Source: Gammaproteobacteria bacterium (GTDB lineage Bacteria; Pseudomonadota; Gammaproteobacteria; Nevskiales; Nevskiaceae). Taken from it: DNA of 64,000 bases. The stretch lies in NCBI GenBank assembly GCA_026398875.1, contig JAPLSB010000019.1, positions 496,001 through 560,000 of the forward strand, in the 5' to 3' direction. The position numbers and the translations under genes were made by a program. The notes beneath the pieces are model-generated. The model ran no database searches. It was not told the origin of the DNA and saw nothing but the letters and a program-made list of their open reading frames with translations. Below, piece after piece: positions 8,293 through 16,544 of the stretch (positions within the stretch are counted from its first letter, which is position 1; each line of letters opens with the position of its first letter).

Positions 8293-9006
8293 TCAGTTGC
8301 CGAGCAGGCCTCGGCCAACGAAATGCACATAGTCGCGAATCAGGTCGTCGAAACGCCCCGCATACATCGTCGAATGATCACCACCGAATGGCGAATGCCG
8401 CAGACCGCCAATCGCGGTGAGGCCGAAGATCGTCGAGCTCATCCCGAGCAGCAACTGGAACTGCAGTTTCTCGCGTGACTTGTCTGGGTGACGCGCTGCC
8501 AGCCTCGGTTCGATCTGGTTCAGGAACGGCGCGCATTGCTTGAGCACCAGCGACTGCCCCAGGTCACCGCCGTCCGAGGCCAGACGCGCCACGAAACGAA
8601 TCGCATCGCGGCCAAGGTCGTCGGCATGGAACACCTTGATCAACGGCATCACCAGTGCTGCGACCAGGTGCTCGTCGTTCAGCGTGCCCTTGCGCTCCTG
8701 TTCGACGATTTCGGCAATGGCGGCAGCGAAGTGCGGCTCGAACATCGAACGCACGAATTCGGCGACGGCAATCACCAGACCCGGCTTGTCACTGAAGTGG
8801 TAGTGGATCGCCGACTGATTGCCCTGCCCGGCCTTCTGCACGATCTCGCGCAGCGACACCGCGTCGATCGCCCGCTCGGCAAACAGCTTCATGGCCTCGC
8901 GAACCAGCACTTCCCGCGTGTTGGCGCCGGTCTGCGCGACGCTGCGGCGACGCGCACTGCGCGGCGCGATCGAAGGCTTGGCGGTTTTCTTGACAGCCAT
9001 CAGCAT
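8293..9006 (-). CDS. TetR/AcrR family transcriptional regulator
   Basis: The protein is about 237 aa. After a basic N-terminal tail (KKTAKPS...ARRRS) comes a TetR-type helix-turn-helix (about residues 28-75), with LFAERAIDAVSLREIVQKAG then QSAIHYHFSDKPGLV. The rest is a variable helical ligand-binding domain of normal length. It starts at 9006 or at the ATG at 9000; neither has a clear ribosome site. It is the first gene on the minus strand ahead of the DUF1302-MMPL run and is divergent from the methyltransferase gene, so it probably controls one or both units. An inverted repeat at 9031-9058 is a candidate operator. The inducer is probably a hydrophobic or acyl compound, by context only. Confidence 0.88.
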   Translation of the reverse strand: MLMAVKKTAKPSIAPRSARRRSVAQTGANTREVLVREAMKLFAERAIDAVSLREIVQKAGQGNQSAIHYHFSDKPGLVIAVAEFVRSMFEPHFAAAIAEIVEQERKGTLNDEHLVAALVMPLIKVFHADDLGRDAIRFVARLASDGGDLGQSLVLKQCAPFLNQIEPRLAARHPDKSREKLQFQLLLGMSSTIFGLTAIGGLRHSPFGGDHSTMYAGRFDDLIRDYVHFVGRGLLGN

Positions 9007-9030
9007 GGGCGGGAAACATGCTCAAGGGTT

Positions 9031-9058
9031 AATGCGAGTCCATTACGATATTCGCATT
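9031..9058. promoter_or_regulatory. Inverted repeat, candidate TetR operator
   Basis: AATGCGA (9031-9037) and TCGCATT (9052-9058) are perfect 7-base inverted arms 14 bases apart, in the 103-base gap between the divergent tetR and methyltransferase genes. TetR-family operators are usually palindromes in such gaps. The centre is not symmetric, so this is a candidate only. Confidence 0.45.
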
Positions 9059-9109
9059 CAGGTTTTGGCGGCAAGCCCGCGACAAAAAAATTCACCAAGG
9101 ACGTTCACC

Positions 9110-9970
9110 ATGCCGGATACCCGACATTCCGCAGCCGTCAGTCCGACTGCGCTGTACACCGGCGCCGTCTGGGCGAAGCACCGCCTGTCGCATCCGGCAT
9201 TCGCCACGATCGAGGGTCGCCTGCTGTACGCGGCCGGCGCGCCGGCGATGATGCTGTCACGCCGGTTTGGCGGGCCGACACTCGACGGTCTGCTGCTCGC
9301 GCGGCACGAAGTGATCGACGAACAACTACATGCCGCGATCAAGGCCGGCACCGTGTCGCAGATCATCGAGATCGCCGCAGGCCTGTCGCCACGCGGCTGG
9401 CGTTACGCCCGCCGCTATGGCGATCGCATCCGCTACGTCGAAGCCGATCTGCCGGCGATGGCAGCACGCAAGCGCGCCCTGCTGGCACGGGTCGGCTGCG
9501 CCGAAACCGCGAACCATCGCGTCGCCGACATCGATGCCTTTGCGCTGACCGGACCTGCCAGCCTCGACGGCATTGCGGCCTCGCTGGATCCGGAACGCGG
9601 CACGGCGATCATCACCGAAGGCCTGATCAACTACTTTCCGCTCGATGCCGTGAACGGCCTGTGGCGCCGCATGGCAACCACGCTGCAGCGCTTCCCGAAC
9701 GGCCTCTATCTGTCCGACCTGCACATTGCAGGCGAGAACCGCAATCTGGCCGTGCAGGCCTTCGTGCGCCTGCTCTCGGGGTTCGTGCGCGGCCGCGTGC
9801 ATCTGCATTTCGGCGCGGCGGCCGAGGCCGAATCGGCGCTGACATCGGCCGGCTTCGCCACCGCCACGCTGATCTCGCCGGCCGACTGTGCCGACCGTCT
9901 GCGCGCCTGCCGGGACCCGGCCGCCCGGCTGGTCCGCGTGATCCGGGCCAGCACCGCTGCGCGAGTCTGA
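9110..9970 (+). CDS. Class I SAM-dependent methyltransferase (leucine carboxyl methyltransferase-like, COG3315)
   Basis: The protein is 286 aa. The frame is open well upstream, but the ATG at 9110 has AAGGA 8 bases before it and the family match begins there. The SAM-binding region is QIIEIAAGLSPRGW then RIRYVEADLPAMAARKRALL (about residues 85-130), with the acidic loop and 'IITEGLINYFP' typical of the LCM/PPM-like family. Known members methylate carboxyl or hydroxyl groups on small molecules or proteins; in bacteria most are uncharacterised. It precedes an acyl-CoA ligase by 59 bases on the same strand, suggesting work on the same lipid or acyl substrate. Confidence 0.8.
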   Translation: MPDTRHSAAVSPTALYTGAVWAKHRLSHPAFATIEGRLLYAAGAPAMMLSRRFGGPTLDGLLLARHEVIDEQLHAAIKAGTVSQIIEIAAGLSPRGWRYARRYGDRIRYVEADLPAMAARKRALLARVGCAETANHRVADIDAFALTGPASLDGIAASLDPERGTAIITEGLINYFPLDAVNGLWRRMATTLQRFPNGLYLSDLHIAGENRNLAVQAFVRLLSGFVRGRVHLHFGAAAEAESALTSAGFATATLISPADCADRLRACRDPAARLVRVIRASTAARV

Positions 9971-10029
9971 CGCTGGAAGTTTGTGAACACTTGTTTCATG
10001 ATCTGCCGCGCCGCAGCACGACCCTCGCC

Positions 10030-11859
10030 ATGACCTCATCCTCGAAACCCGCTCCCGACCGCGACCGTTCCGGCTATCGCGTGCAGCTTGTCGACCTGCT
10101 GAAAGGCGTCGTCGAAACGCTGCCCGATGTCCTGAAGGTGCAGCGGGGACTGTGGAATCTGGCAACCGCTCGGCCGACGTCGGTCGGCTCGATCGGCCTG
10201 CGTCTGCAGCAGCTCGCCGAGACCCAGCCGCACGCCACGGCGCTGAAGTTCGATGACCGCCGCTGGACCTACGCCGAGTTCAACGCCTGGGCCAACCGGG
10301 TGGCCGCCGCCTGCCGCAGTGCCGGCGTCCGGCGTGGCGACGTGGTGGCGATCCTGATGGCGAACCGGCCGGAAACGCTGGCGACCATCGCCGGTGTCGT
10401 GAAGCTTGGCGCCGTCGCGGCGATGCTCAACCACAACCAGCGTGGCGATGTGCTGGCCCACTCGTTGCGCCTGAGCAAGCCGGTGATGATCGTGGCCGGC
10501 GAGGAATGTGCCGAAGCCATCGCTTCGCTGTCCGATCAGTCGGTGCTCGACGACATCGCCGCCAAGGCCTGGGACGGCGCGACGCCACCCGAAAGCTGGC
10601 AGGACTGGACTGCCGCGACCGATCGCGAAGCCTCCGGCAACCCGCCGGAAACCGCCACGATCCTGCTCAAGGACGCCTGCTTCCATATCTTCACGTCGGG
10701 GACCACCGGCCTGCCCAAGGCCAGCGTGATGAGCCATTACCGGTGGACGAAAGGCATGGCCGGCCTCGGTCAGACGACGCTGCGGCTGACTGGCGATGAC
10801 ACGCTGTACTGCCCGCTGCCGCTGTATCACAACAATGCGCTGACGGTGTCCTGGGGTGCGGTGCTGGCCGATGGTGCAGCACTGGCCTTGAGCCGGAAGT
10901 TTTCCGCGAGCCGTTTCTGGGACGAGATCCGCGCCTATGAGGCGACGGCGTTCTGCTACATCGGCGAGCTGTGCCGCTACCTGCTGAACCAGCCGGCGTC
11001 GCCGCGCGATCGTGCGCACGCGGTCCGGCTGATGGTCGGCAACGGCCTGCGCCCGGAAATCTGGGATCAGTTCCAGAGCCGCTTCGGCATCCAGCGGATC
11101 GCCGAGTTCTACGGCGCCAGCGAATCGAACCTGGCCTTCGTCAACAGCTTCAACCTGTCGAAGACGGCCGGCTTCTGCCCGCTGCCGTACGCGATCGTCG
11201 CGTTCGACGCCGATGCCGAGGCCCCGGTGCGCAACCGCCGCGGCCGCATGCAGCGGGTCGCCCGTGGTGGTGTCGGCCTGCTGGTTTCGGAAATCACCGA
11301 GCGCGCCCCATTCGACGGCTACACCGACAAGCGCGCCAACGAAGCCAAGCTGCTGCGTGACGTGTTCAAGAAGGGCGACTGCTGGTTCAACACCGGCGAT
11401 CTGGTCCGCGACCAAGGCTTCAGGCATATCCAGTTCGTCGACCGCGTCGGCGACACCTTTCGCTGGAAAGGCGAGAACGTCGCTACCACCGAAGTCGAGG
11501 CGGCGCTGAACCGCATTGCCGGTGTCGAGCAGGCGGTGGTCTATGGCGTCGAGATTCCGGGCTGCGATGGCCGCGCCGGGATGGCGTCGCTGTCGTGGAC
11601 CCCAGCCCGCTTCGATGGCGAGGGCGTAGCAGAACAGCTGCGCGCCACGCTGCCCGCCTACGCCGTGCCGCTGTTCATCCGCCTGCGCCGCGAGCAGGAG
11701 ATCACCGCCACGTTCAAGTTTCGCAAGGTCGATCTCAAGCGTGACGGTTTCGACCTCGCGAAGATCGATGAGCCGCTGTACGTGCTCGACGACGGTCGCT
11801 ATCGCAAGCTGACGCCGACCTTGCACGCAAAAGTCATTTCCGGAGGAATGCGCCTGTGA
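10030..11859 (+). CDS. Long/very-long-chain acyl-CoA synthetase (FATP/VLACS type)
   Basis: This 609-aa AMP-forming ligase activates a fatty or other carboxylic acid with ATP and CoA. The AMP-binding loop is IFTSGTTGLPKAS, followed by FYGASESN (A5 region) and the FATP/VLACS-type stretch FNTGDLVRDQGFRHIQFVDR with FRWKGENVATTEVE. C-terminal TFKFRKVDLKRDGFD carries the late catalytic lysine region. I start at the ATG at 10030; an open frame extends upstream but overlaps the methyltransferase gene. Relatives take long-chain fatty acids, very-long-chain acids or bile-acid/steroid side chains, so the exact substrate is open. Its stop overlaps the next gene's GTG start. Confidence 0.88.
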   Translation: MTSSSKPAPDRDRSGYRVQLVDLLKGVVETLPDVLKVQRGLWNLATARPTSVGSIGLRLQQLAETQPHATALKFDDRRWTYAEFNAWANRVAAACRSAGVRRGDVVAILMANRPETLATIAGVVKLGAVAAMLNHNQRGDVLAHSLRLSKPVMIVAGEECAEAIASLSDQSVLDDIAAKAWDGATPPESWQDWTAATDREASGNPPETATILLKDACFHIFTSGTTGLPKASVMSHYRWTKGMAGLGQTTLRLTGDDTLYCPLPLYHNNALTVSWGAVLADGAALALSRKFSASRFWDEIRAYEATAFCYIGELCRYLLNQPASPRDRAHAVRLMVGNGLRPEIWDQFQSRFGIQRIAEFYGASESNLAFVNSFNLSKTAGFCPLPYAIVAFDADAEAPVRNRRGRMQRVARGGVGLLVSEITERAPFDGYTDKRANEAKLLRDVFKKGDCWFNTGDLVRDQGFRHIQFVDRVGDTFRWKGENVATTEVEAALNRIAGVEQAVVYGVEIPGCDGRAGMASLSWTPARFDGEGVAEQLRATLPAYAVPLFIRLRREQEITATFKFRKVDLKRDGFDLAKIDEPLYVLDDGRYRKLTPTLHAKVISGGMRL

Positions 11860-12350
11860 ACATCACGCTCGACATCGAGCGCAGCCTGCTGCTGCCGGTC
11901 GATCATGGCCAGGCACTGAGCCTGCTCGACGACCTCGAATCCACGATCGGCCGGTTTCCGAACCTGAAGCGACTGACGCCGCTCGGTCCGAACCAGTACC
12001 GCTGGGACATGCGCACGATGGGCGTGCGCATTGCCAAGATCGCCTACGACTTGAGCTATGCCGCGCAGTACGAGATCGACCGCAAGGCCGGCGTCATCCG
12101 CTGGAAGCCCCTGCGCGGTCATGGCAATGCGCAGATCAGCGGCGAGATCCGCCTTGCCCGCAGCGCTGAGCAGACCGAGATGCGCTTCCGCGTCGATGGC
12201 GTGATGAACGACGTCCCGGTGCCATTGCTGTATCGGCCACTGGCCGGGCCGTTCATCGTCAACAAGATGAGCACGCTGATCGAGCGCTATCTCGCAGCAA
12301 CCGCTGCCGCGCTGGCTGCAGCGCCGGCTGGCGGCGGCGTCAAAAGCTGA
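11856..12350 (+). CDS. SRPBCC-like small protein coupled to the acyl-CoA ligase
   Basis: The protein is 164 aa. The GTG start at 11856 overlaps the ligase stop (GTGA), and GGAGGA at 11842-11847 is ideally placed. The sequence suggests the SRPBCC/START-like fold: an N-terminal strand and helix pair (IERSLLLPVDHGQALSLLDD), a long strand-rich middle with YEIDRKAGVIRWKP, and a C-terminal amphipathic helix (LIERYLAATAAALAA). Such folds bind hydrophobic ligands. No catalytic motif is visible. Coupling to the ligase suggests a shared lipid substrate. Family assignment is tentative. Confidence 0.6.
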   Translation: MNITLDIERSLLLPVDHGQALSLLDDLESTIGRFPNLKRLTPLGPNQYRWDMRTMGVRIAKIAYDLSYAAQYEIDRKAGVIRWKPLRGHGNAQISGEIRLARSAEQTEMRFRVDGVMNDVPVPLLYRPLAGPFIVNKMSTLIERYLAATAAALAAAPAGGGVKS

Positions 12351-12419
12351 CGCCACGCTGCCGGCAGCCAGCGCAATTGCTGAATCCGTGACGAAGCGCG
12401 CGCGTTTCTGGCGATAATC

Positions 12420-12439
12420 GCAGCGCGCATGTGCGCTGC
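12420..12439. promoter_or_regulatory. 20-bp near-perfect palindrome upstream of parA
   Basis: GCAGCGCGCA then TGTGCGCTGC, ten plus ten bases with one mismatch, 21 bases before the parA ATG. It could be an operator or a hairpin in the leader. A TATAAT-like GATAAT lies just upstream at 12413-12418. Function not known. Confidence 0.35.
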
Positions 12440-12460
12440 ACCATTTTGCGGGCGAAGCCG

Positions 12461-13228
12461 ATGATCCGTCGTGTCGTGTTCAACCAGAAAGGTGGCGTCG
12501 GCAAGACCACCATCGTCTGCAATCTAGCCGCGATCGCCGCCAGTCGCGGCTTGCGCACGCTGGTCATCGATCTCGATACCCAGGGCAATTCGACGCAGTA
12601 CCTGCTCGGGCCGCTGGCGGCGACCGCCGACCGGTCGATCGCCGATTTCTTCGAATCGACACTCGGCTTCTCGATCCAGACACCGCCGTTCGTCACCTAC
12701 GCAACCAATTCGCCGTACGAGAATCTGGATGTCGTCGCCGCCAGCACCCGACTCGACGATCTACAGGTCAAGCTGGAAGCGAAGCAGAAGGTGCAGAAGC
12801 TGAAGCAGGCGATCGACAAGCTGAAGGGCTACGACGCGGTGTTCATCGACACGCCGCCGGCCCTGAACTTCTACAGCCGCTCGGCACTGATCGCCGCCAA
12901 TCGCGTGCTGATTCCGTTCGATTGCGACGAGTTCGCACGTCAGGCGCTGTACACGCTGATCGACAACATCCACGAAATCCGCGCCGACCACAACGAGGAT
13001 CTGTCGATCGAAGGGATCATCGTCAACCAGTTCCAGTCGCGCGCGAAGCTGATGCAGCGCGTGGTGTCGGAACTGAAAGCTGAAGGCCAGCCGCTGCTCG
13101 ATGCCGCGCTGTCGTCATCGGTGCGGGTCAAGGAATCGCATGAGCAGCACAAGCCGATGATCCATCTCGACCCGGCTCACCGGGTGACGCAGGAATACAT
13201 CGCGCTGTACGAGTCGCTGGGGCGCTGA
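12461..13228 (+). CDS. Orphan ParA family ATPase
   Basis: The 255-aa deviant Walker ATPase has the P-loop FNQKGGVGKTT (residues 7-17), the ParA signature VIDLDTQGN (about 38-46) and Walker B VFIDTPPAL. I use the ATG at 12461; an in-frame GTG at 12431 exists but would include the palindrome. Family members position DNA, chemotaxis arrays or other cargo. No parB-like gene is adjacent on either side, so this is not a standard parAB pair. The cargo may be encoded elsewhere. It converges with rluB. Confidence 0.85.
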   Translation: MIRRVVFNQKGGVGKTTIVCNLAAIAASRGLRTLVIDLDTQGNSTQYLLGPLAATADRSIADFFESTLGFSIQTPPFVTYATNSPYENLDVVAASTRLDDLQVKLEAKQKVQKLKQAIDKLKGYDAVFIDTPPALNFYSRSALIAANRVLIPFDCDEFARQALYTLIDNIHEIRADHNEDLSIEGIIVNQFQSRAKLMQRVVSELKAEGQPLLDAALSSSVRVKESHEQHKPMIHLDPAHRVTQEYIALYESLGR

Positions 13229-13237
13229 ACCCAGCCC

Positions 13238-13269
13238 GCTGTCATTTCGGCGAGACCCGAAATGACAGC
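13238..13269. repeat. Perfect 13-bp hairpin between convergent parA and rluB
   Basis: GCTGTCATTTCGG (13238-13250), six-base loop, CCGAAATGACAGC (13257-13269). It lies in the 76-base convergent gap and may act as a bidirectional 3' structure, though neither side has a U-tract. A short AAATGTGGATCTGACCCC stretch follows at 13276-13293, which resembles sequences I have seen repeated in other proteobacteria. Confidence 0.6.
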
Positions 13270-13304
13270 GCGGCGAAATGTGGATCTGACCCCAATAAGG
13301 CGGC

Positions 13305-14270
13305 TTATTCGGGTTTGCGCGGCTTGTAGCCGGTCCAGCCGGCCGGCTTCGCGGTGCGATCGATCTTCTTGACCGCGTCACGGCGCGGTACGTCGCCGAT
13401 CTTTCGCTCTTCGGCACCCGGACGCGAACGGCGCTCGCGCTGCGGCCGCGCCTTCTTCGGCGCTTCGAAGCCGACCGCCGCTCGCAGCGCATTCAGCTCG
13501 TCCTTGTCCAGCTCGCGATAGCCGCCGGACTTGACGCCACGGCCGAGCACGATCGGGCCATAGCGAACGCGGATCAGGCGGCTGACCTTGAGGTCCTGAG
13601 ATTCGAACAGGCGACGCACTTCACGATTGCGGCCTTCCTTCAGCGTGACCTTCCACCAGGTGTTGGCGGCGGATTTGGCTTCGGCACCGTCGTCCTCGTC
13701 GTCGAAAGCGACTTCGGCGCGCTCGCCGGCTTCGATCTTGTCGAAGTGCGCCGGGCCGTCGTCCAGCTCCACGCCCTTGCGCAGCTTGTTCAGCGTTTCA
13801 TTGGTGATGCTGCCGAGCACGCGCACCGCGTATTCACGCTCCAGTTCGAAGCTCGGATGAGTCAGCCGCCGCGCCAGTTCGCCGTCGTTGGTCAGCAGCA
13901 GAAGGCCGGAGGTGTTCAGGTCGAGTCGGCCCACCGCGATCCAGCGGCCGGAATCGAGCTTCGGCAGCTTCTTGAATACCGTCTTGCGGCCTTCGGGATC
14001 GTCGCGCGTCACCAGCTCGCCGACCCGCTTCTTGTAGAGCAGGACCTGGGTCGCTTCCTTGTCCATCGAATGGCGCACCGAGCGGCCATCGACGGTGATC
14101 CGGTCTCCGGCGACCACGCGCTGGCCGGCCGTGGCCGGATCGCCGTTCACCTTGATGCGCCCCTCTGCGACCATCGCTTCGACAGCGCGCCGGGAGGCAA
14201 TGCCGGCATCCGCCAGCACTTTCTGGATGCGCTCGCCGCCCGCCTTGGAACCGCCCTTCGGCGCGTTCAA
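13305..14270 (-). CDS. rluB: 23S rRNA pseudouridine synthase RluB
   Basis: The protein is 321 aa. An N-terminal S4 RNA-binding domain (about residues 13-70, RIQKVLADAGIASRR) is followed by the RsuA/RluB catalytic domain with GRLDLNTSGLLLLTNDGELA, where D117 is the nucleophile. The C-terminus is a basic, disordered tail (KKARPQRERRSRPG). RluB modifies U2605 of 23S rRNA. The start is a TTG at 14270 overlapping the scpB stop; no ATG closer to the S4 domain fits. It closes the scpA-scpB operon, as in many gammaproteobacteria. RluE/RluF are the alternatives, but the S4 domain, tail and context favour RluB. Confidence 0.9.
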   Translation of the reverse strand: MNAPKGGSKAGGERIQKVLADAGIASRRAVEAMVAEGRIKVNGDPATAGQRVVAGDRITVDGRSVRHSMDKEATQVLLYKKRVGELVTRDDPEGRKTVFKKLPKLDSGRWIAVGRLDLNTSGLLLLTNDGELARRLTHPSFELEREYAVRVLGSITNETLNKLRKGVELDDGPAHFDKIEAGERAEVAFDDEDDGAEAKSAANTWWKVTLKEGRNREVRRLFESQDLKVSRLIRVRYGPIVLGRGVKSGGYRELDKDELNALRAAVGFEAPKKARPQRERRSRPGAEERKIGDVPRRDAVKKIDRTAKPAGWTGYKPRKPE

Positions 14271-15016
14271 TGCAGCACCACGTCGGCAGGCGGCTCGGCC
14301 GATGGCGGCGCGGCCTGTTCGTCGACATCGCCCTCCTCGGCCGGCACGGCAGTCGGCGCAAGCCCGGCACCGAGCTTCGACAGCGCGGCTTCGAGCTGTT
14401 CGAGATCCTTCACGTCCGGCAGCGCCGGCAGCTGATCGAGGGTTTTCAGGTTGAAGTCATCCAGGAACTGCGAGGTGGTGCCGAACAAGGCCGGGCGGCC
14501 GGGAACATCCTTGACGCCAAGTTCGCGGATCCAGCCGCGCTCGCTGAGCGTGCGCAGGATGTTCGACGACACGGCAACACCGCGCACGTCCTCGATCTCG
14601 CCGCGCGTGATCGGCTGGCGGTAGACGATCAGCGCCAGCGTTTCGAGCAGCGCGCGCGAATACTTCGGCGGCTTTTCCTGCCACAGCCGGCCGACCCATT
14701 CGGCGTATTCCGGGCGCACCTGCACGCGCCAGCCGCCGGCGACTTCGCGCAGCTCGCTGGCGGTGCCGGAAAAGCGCGCATCGACCAGCGCCAGTGCTTC
14801 GCGCAGCTCGCGCTTGCCGAGGTTGAACTCGGAGCCAACGAAACGCACCAGCTGCTCCATCGACAGCGGGCCGTCGGAGGCCAGCAGCAGCGCTTCGATG
14901 ATCAGGCTGATCGCCGCGAGATCGACCGCTGGCGCGGGGTTCGCGTCCGCTTCGGCGATCGGGTTGTCCTGCACGTCTTCTTCCACTTGATTCGATTCCT
15001 TCAATTCACGCACCAC
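14267..15016 (-). CDS. scpB: Segregation and condensation protein B
   Basis: The protein is 249 aa: a variable acidic N-terminus, then two winged helices (about residues 35-190; LLLASDGPLSMEQLVRF, LETLALIVYRQPITRGEIEDVRG), then an acidic, Pro/Ala-rich tail. ScpB dimers bind ScpA and regulate the SMC ATPase in chromosome compaction. It starts at a GTG at 15016, 7 bases after the ABC permease stop. The partner genes scpA (17281-18141) and smc (24459-28016) are nearby, but an ABC transporter separates scpA from scpB. Confidence 0.93.
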   Translation of the reverse strand: MVRELKESNQVEEDVQDNPIAEADANPAPAVDLAAISLIIEALLLASDGPLSMEQLVRFVGSEFNLGKRELREALALVDARFSGTASELREVAGGWRVQVRPEYAEWVGRLWQEKPPKYSRALLETLALIVYRQPITRGEIEDVRGVAVSSNILRTLSERGWIRELGVKDVPGRPALFGTTSQFLDDFNLKTLDQLPALPDVKDLEQLEAALSKLGAGLAPTAVPAEEGDVDEQAAPPSAEPPADVVLH

Positions 15017-15023
15017 GAGTACG

Positions 15024-16544
15024 TCAGTATCCCAGCAAAGCCTGCCGGTTCGCGTCGCGCCACCATTCGAAGAACGGCACCAGCACCACCAGCAGCACGA
15101 TGGCCGCGCCCCACAGGCTGCCGATCGCCAGGAACCACGCCGCGCCCGCCCAGCCGAACTGCATGGCCAGCACGCTGAGAATGTCGAGCGGATCGCGGTT
15201 GCGCTTCGCGGACGCCACCTGCACGAACGAACGCCGGGTCACCGGATAAGGCCGCGCCACCTCGATCGCGCAGGCGCAAAAGCCCGCGCCGAAGCCACAG
15301 ACCAGACAGACCAGACCGGTCCACGGGTCCTGCACCGCCGCCCAGATCGCCGCCAGCAGCATCATCGCCAGCACCGGCGCCAGCGCCGCCACGCACTTGC
15401 AGGCGATCAGCAGGCTGCGCGGTTGCGGAGCGCTGCCGAGCAGGGCCGGCAATTCCTCGGCACTGATCATCAGGTTCGACACGTACTGGCTGAGCTGGGC
15501 CGCGAAGAACGTGGTGGCGGCAACCGCTGCGGCCAGCCGGTACTCGCCGCGAAACAGGTTGCCGTAGAAGAACGCGACGATCAGCAGCGGCTGCGCTGCC
15601 AGCGCGATGGCCAGACGGGCATCGCGCAGGATGGTTCGCCACTCCTTCAGCATCAGCACGCGGAACAGGCGGGTATCGAAATGCAGAGCAGCACCGGTCG
15701 ACTGCGCTTTCGGCGTGGCCTGCTCCGGGGACTGCACCGCGAGCAGCACCACCGGCGCGGCAAAGCGCGCCGCCGCGATCAACGACAGACCGGCCAGCAG
15801 CAGCAGGATCAGCAGCGCTTCGGCATCACCGGTCAGCGCCAGCGCTGGCAGGCGCAGCAGGCCGGCCCAGTTGCCGAGGCCGGCACCGGACAACGCCAGC
15901 GGATCCGCCGCTTGCGCGGTTTCGGCATCTTCGCGGCCGACCAGGCTGCCCAGCACGAACAGCAGCGGCACGCCGGCCTGCAGCAGCTGCAGCACCCGGC
16001 GTGCGCGAACCAGCCCGAACAGCCGCACCGTCAAGGTCATCAGGGCCAGTGCGATCGCCACCGTCAGCGCCGCCATCATCACCGTGACCGGATAGGCCAG
16101 CAGGAACACTGGCCGGCCGAGCAGCGCACCCATGTTGGCAACCGGCGTCACCAGCAAGATCGAGATCGCCCAGGTGCCAGCGACCAGCGACAGCACCCGC
16201 ATCGCCATGATCCGGTGGAACGGCAGCGGGCTGGTCAGATGCAGCGTTAGTTCACGGCCCGCCAGGATCAACCGGAACGTGGCGAGCAGTGCCGCCATCA
16301 GCATGAAGAATTCGAGGCTCAGCAACAGCACGCCGGACAGCTCCAGCAGCTTGTCGACCGGCATCGGCTTGCGGATCTTGAACATCGTCCACAGCACCAT
16401 GCCGGCGCCGCCATGCAGCAGCACGATGAACAGCGCGTACAGGCCAAGCGCCCACAGGCGGTTCTTGCCGAAGCCGAAGGTGCGGATGGTCACGCGCAAG
16501 TCCTGCCAGACCAGCCACGGCAGGCTGCCGGCCGGCAGTCTCAT
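15024..16544 (-). CDS. ABC transporter permease
   Basis: This 506-aa membrane protein has about 10-12 hydrophobic segments, beginning near residues 30-55 (LWALGLYALFIVLLHGG) and 70-95. It overlaps its ATPase gene by 4 bases (ATGA), so the two form an exporter pair. The layout, a long permease with two helix blocks and a central cytosolic loop (about 285-320, ending in FRVLMLKEWRTILRDARLA), resembles ABC-2-like exporters. The substrate is unknown. The pair sits inside the scpA-scpB operon with overlapping ends, so it is co-transcribed with chromosome-condensation genes; whether there is a functional link is not clear. Confidence 0.8.
   Translation of the reverse strand: MRLPAGSLPWLVWQDLRVTIRTFGFGKNRLWALGLYALFIVLLHGGAGMVLWTMFKIRKPMPVDKLLELSGVLLLSLEFFMLMAALLATFRLILAGRELTLHLTSPLPFHRIMAMRVLSLVAGTWAISILLVTPVANMGALLGRPVFLLAYPVTVMMAALTVAIALALMTLTVRLFGLVRARRVLQLLQAGVPLLFVLGSLVGREDAETAQAADPLALSGAGLGNWAGLLRLPALALTGDAEALLILLLLAGLSLIAAARFAAPVVLLAVQSPEQATPKAQSTGAALHFDTRLFRVLMLKEWRTILRDARLAIALAAQPLLIVAFFYGNLFRGEYRLAAAVAATTFFAAQLSQYVSNLMISAEELPALLGSAPQPRSLLIACKCVAALAPVLAMMLLAAIWAAVQDPWTGLVCLVCGFGAGFCACAIEVARPYPVTRRSFVQVASAKRNRDPLDILSVLAMQFGWAGAAWFLAIGSLWGAAIVLLVVLVPFFEWWRDANRQALLGY

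Noticed and set aside
8488..10029. N-terminal extension of the acyl-CoA ligase frame to make a 1123-aa protein
   Set aside because: It overlaps tetR and the methyltransferase gene in another frame and shows no conserved sequence; the ligase family start fits 10030.
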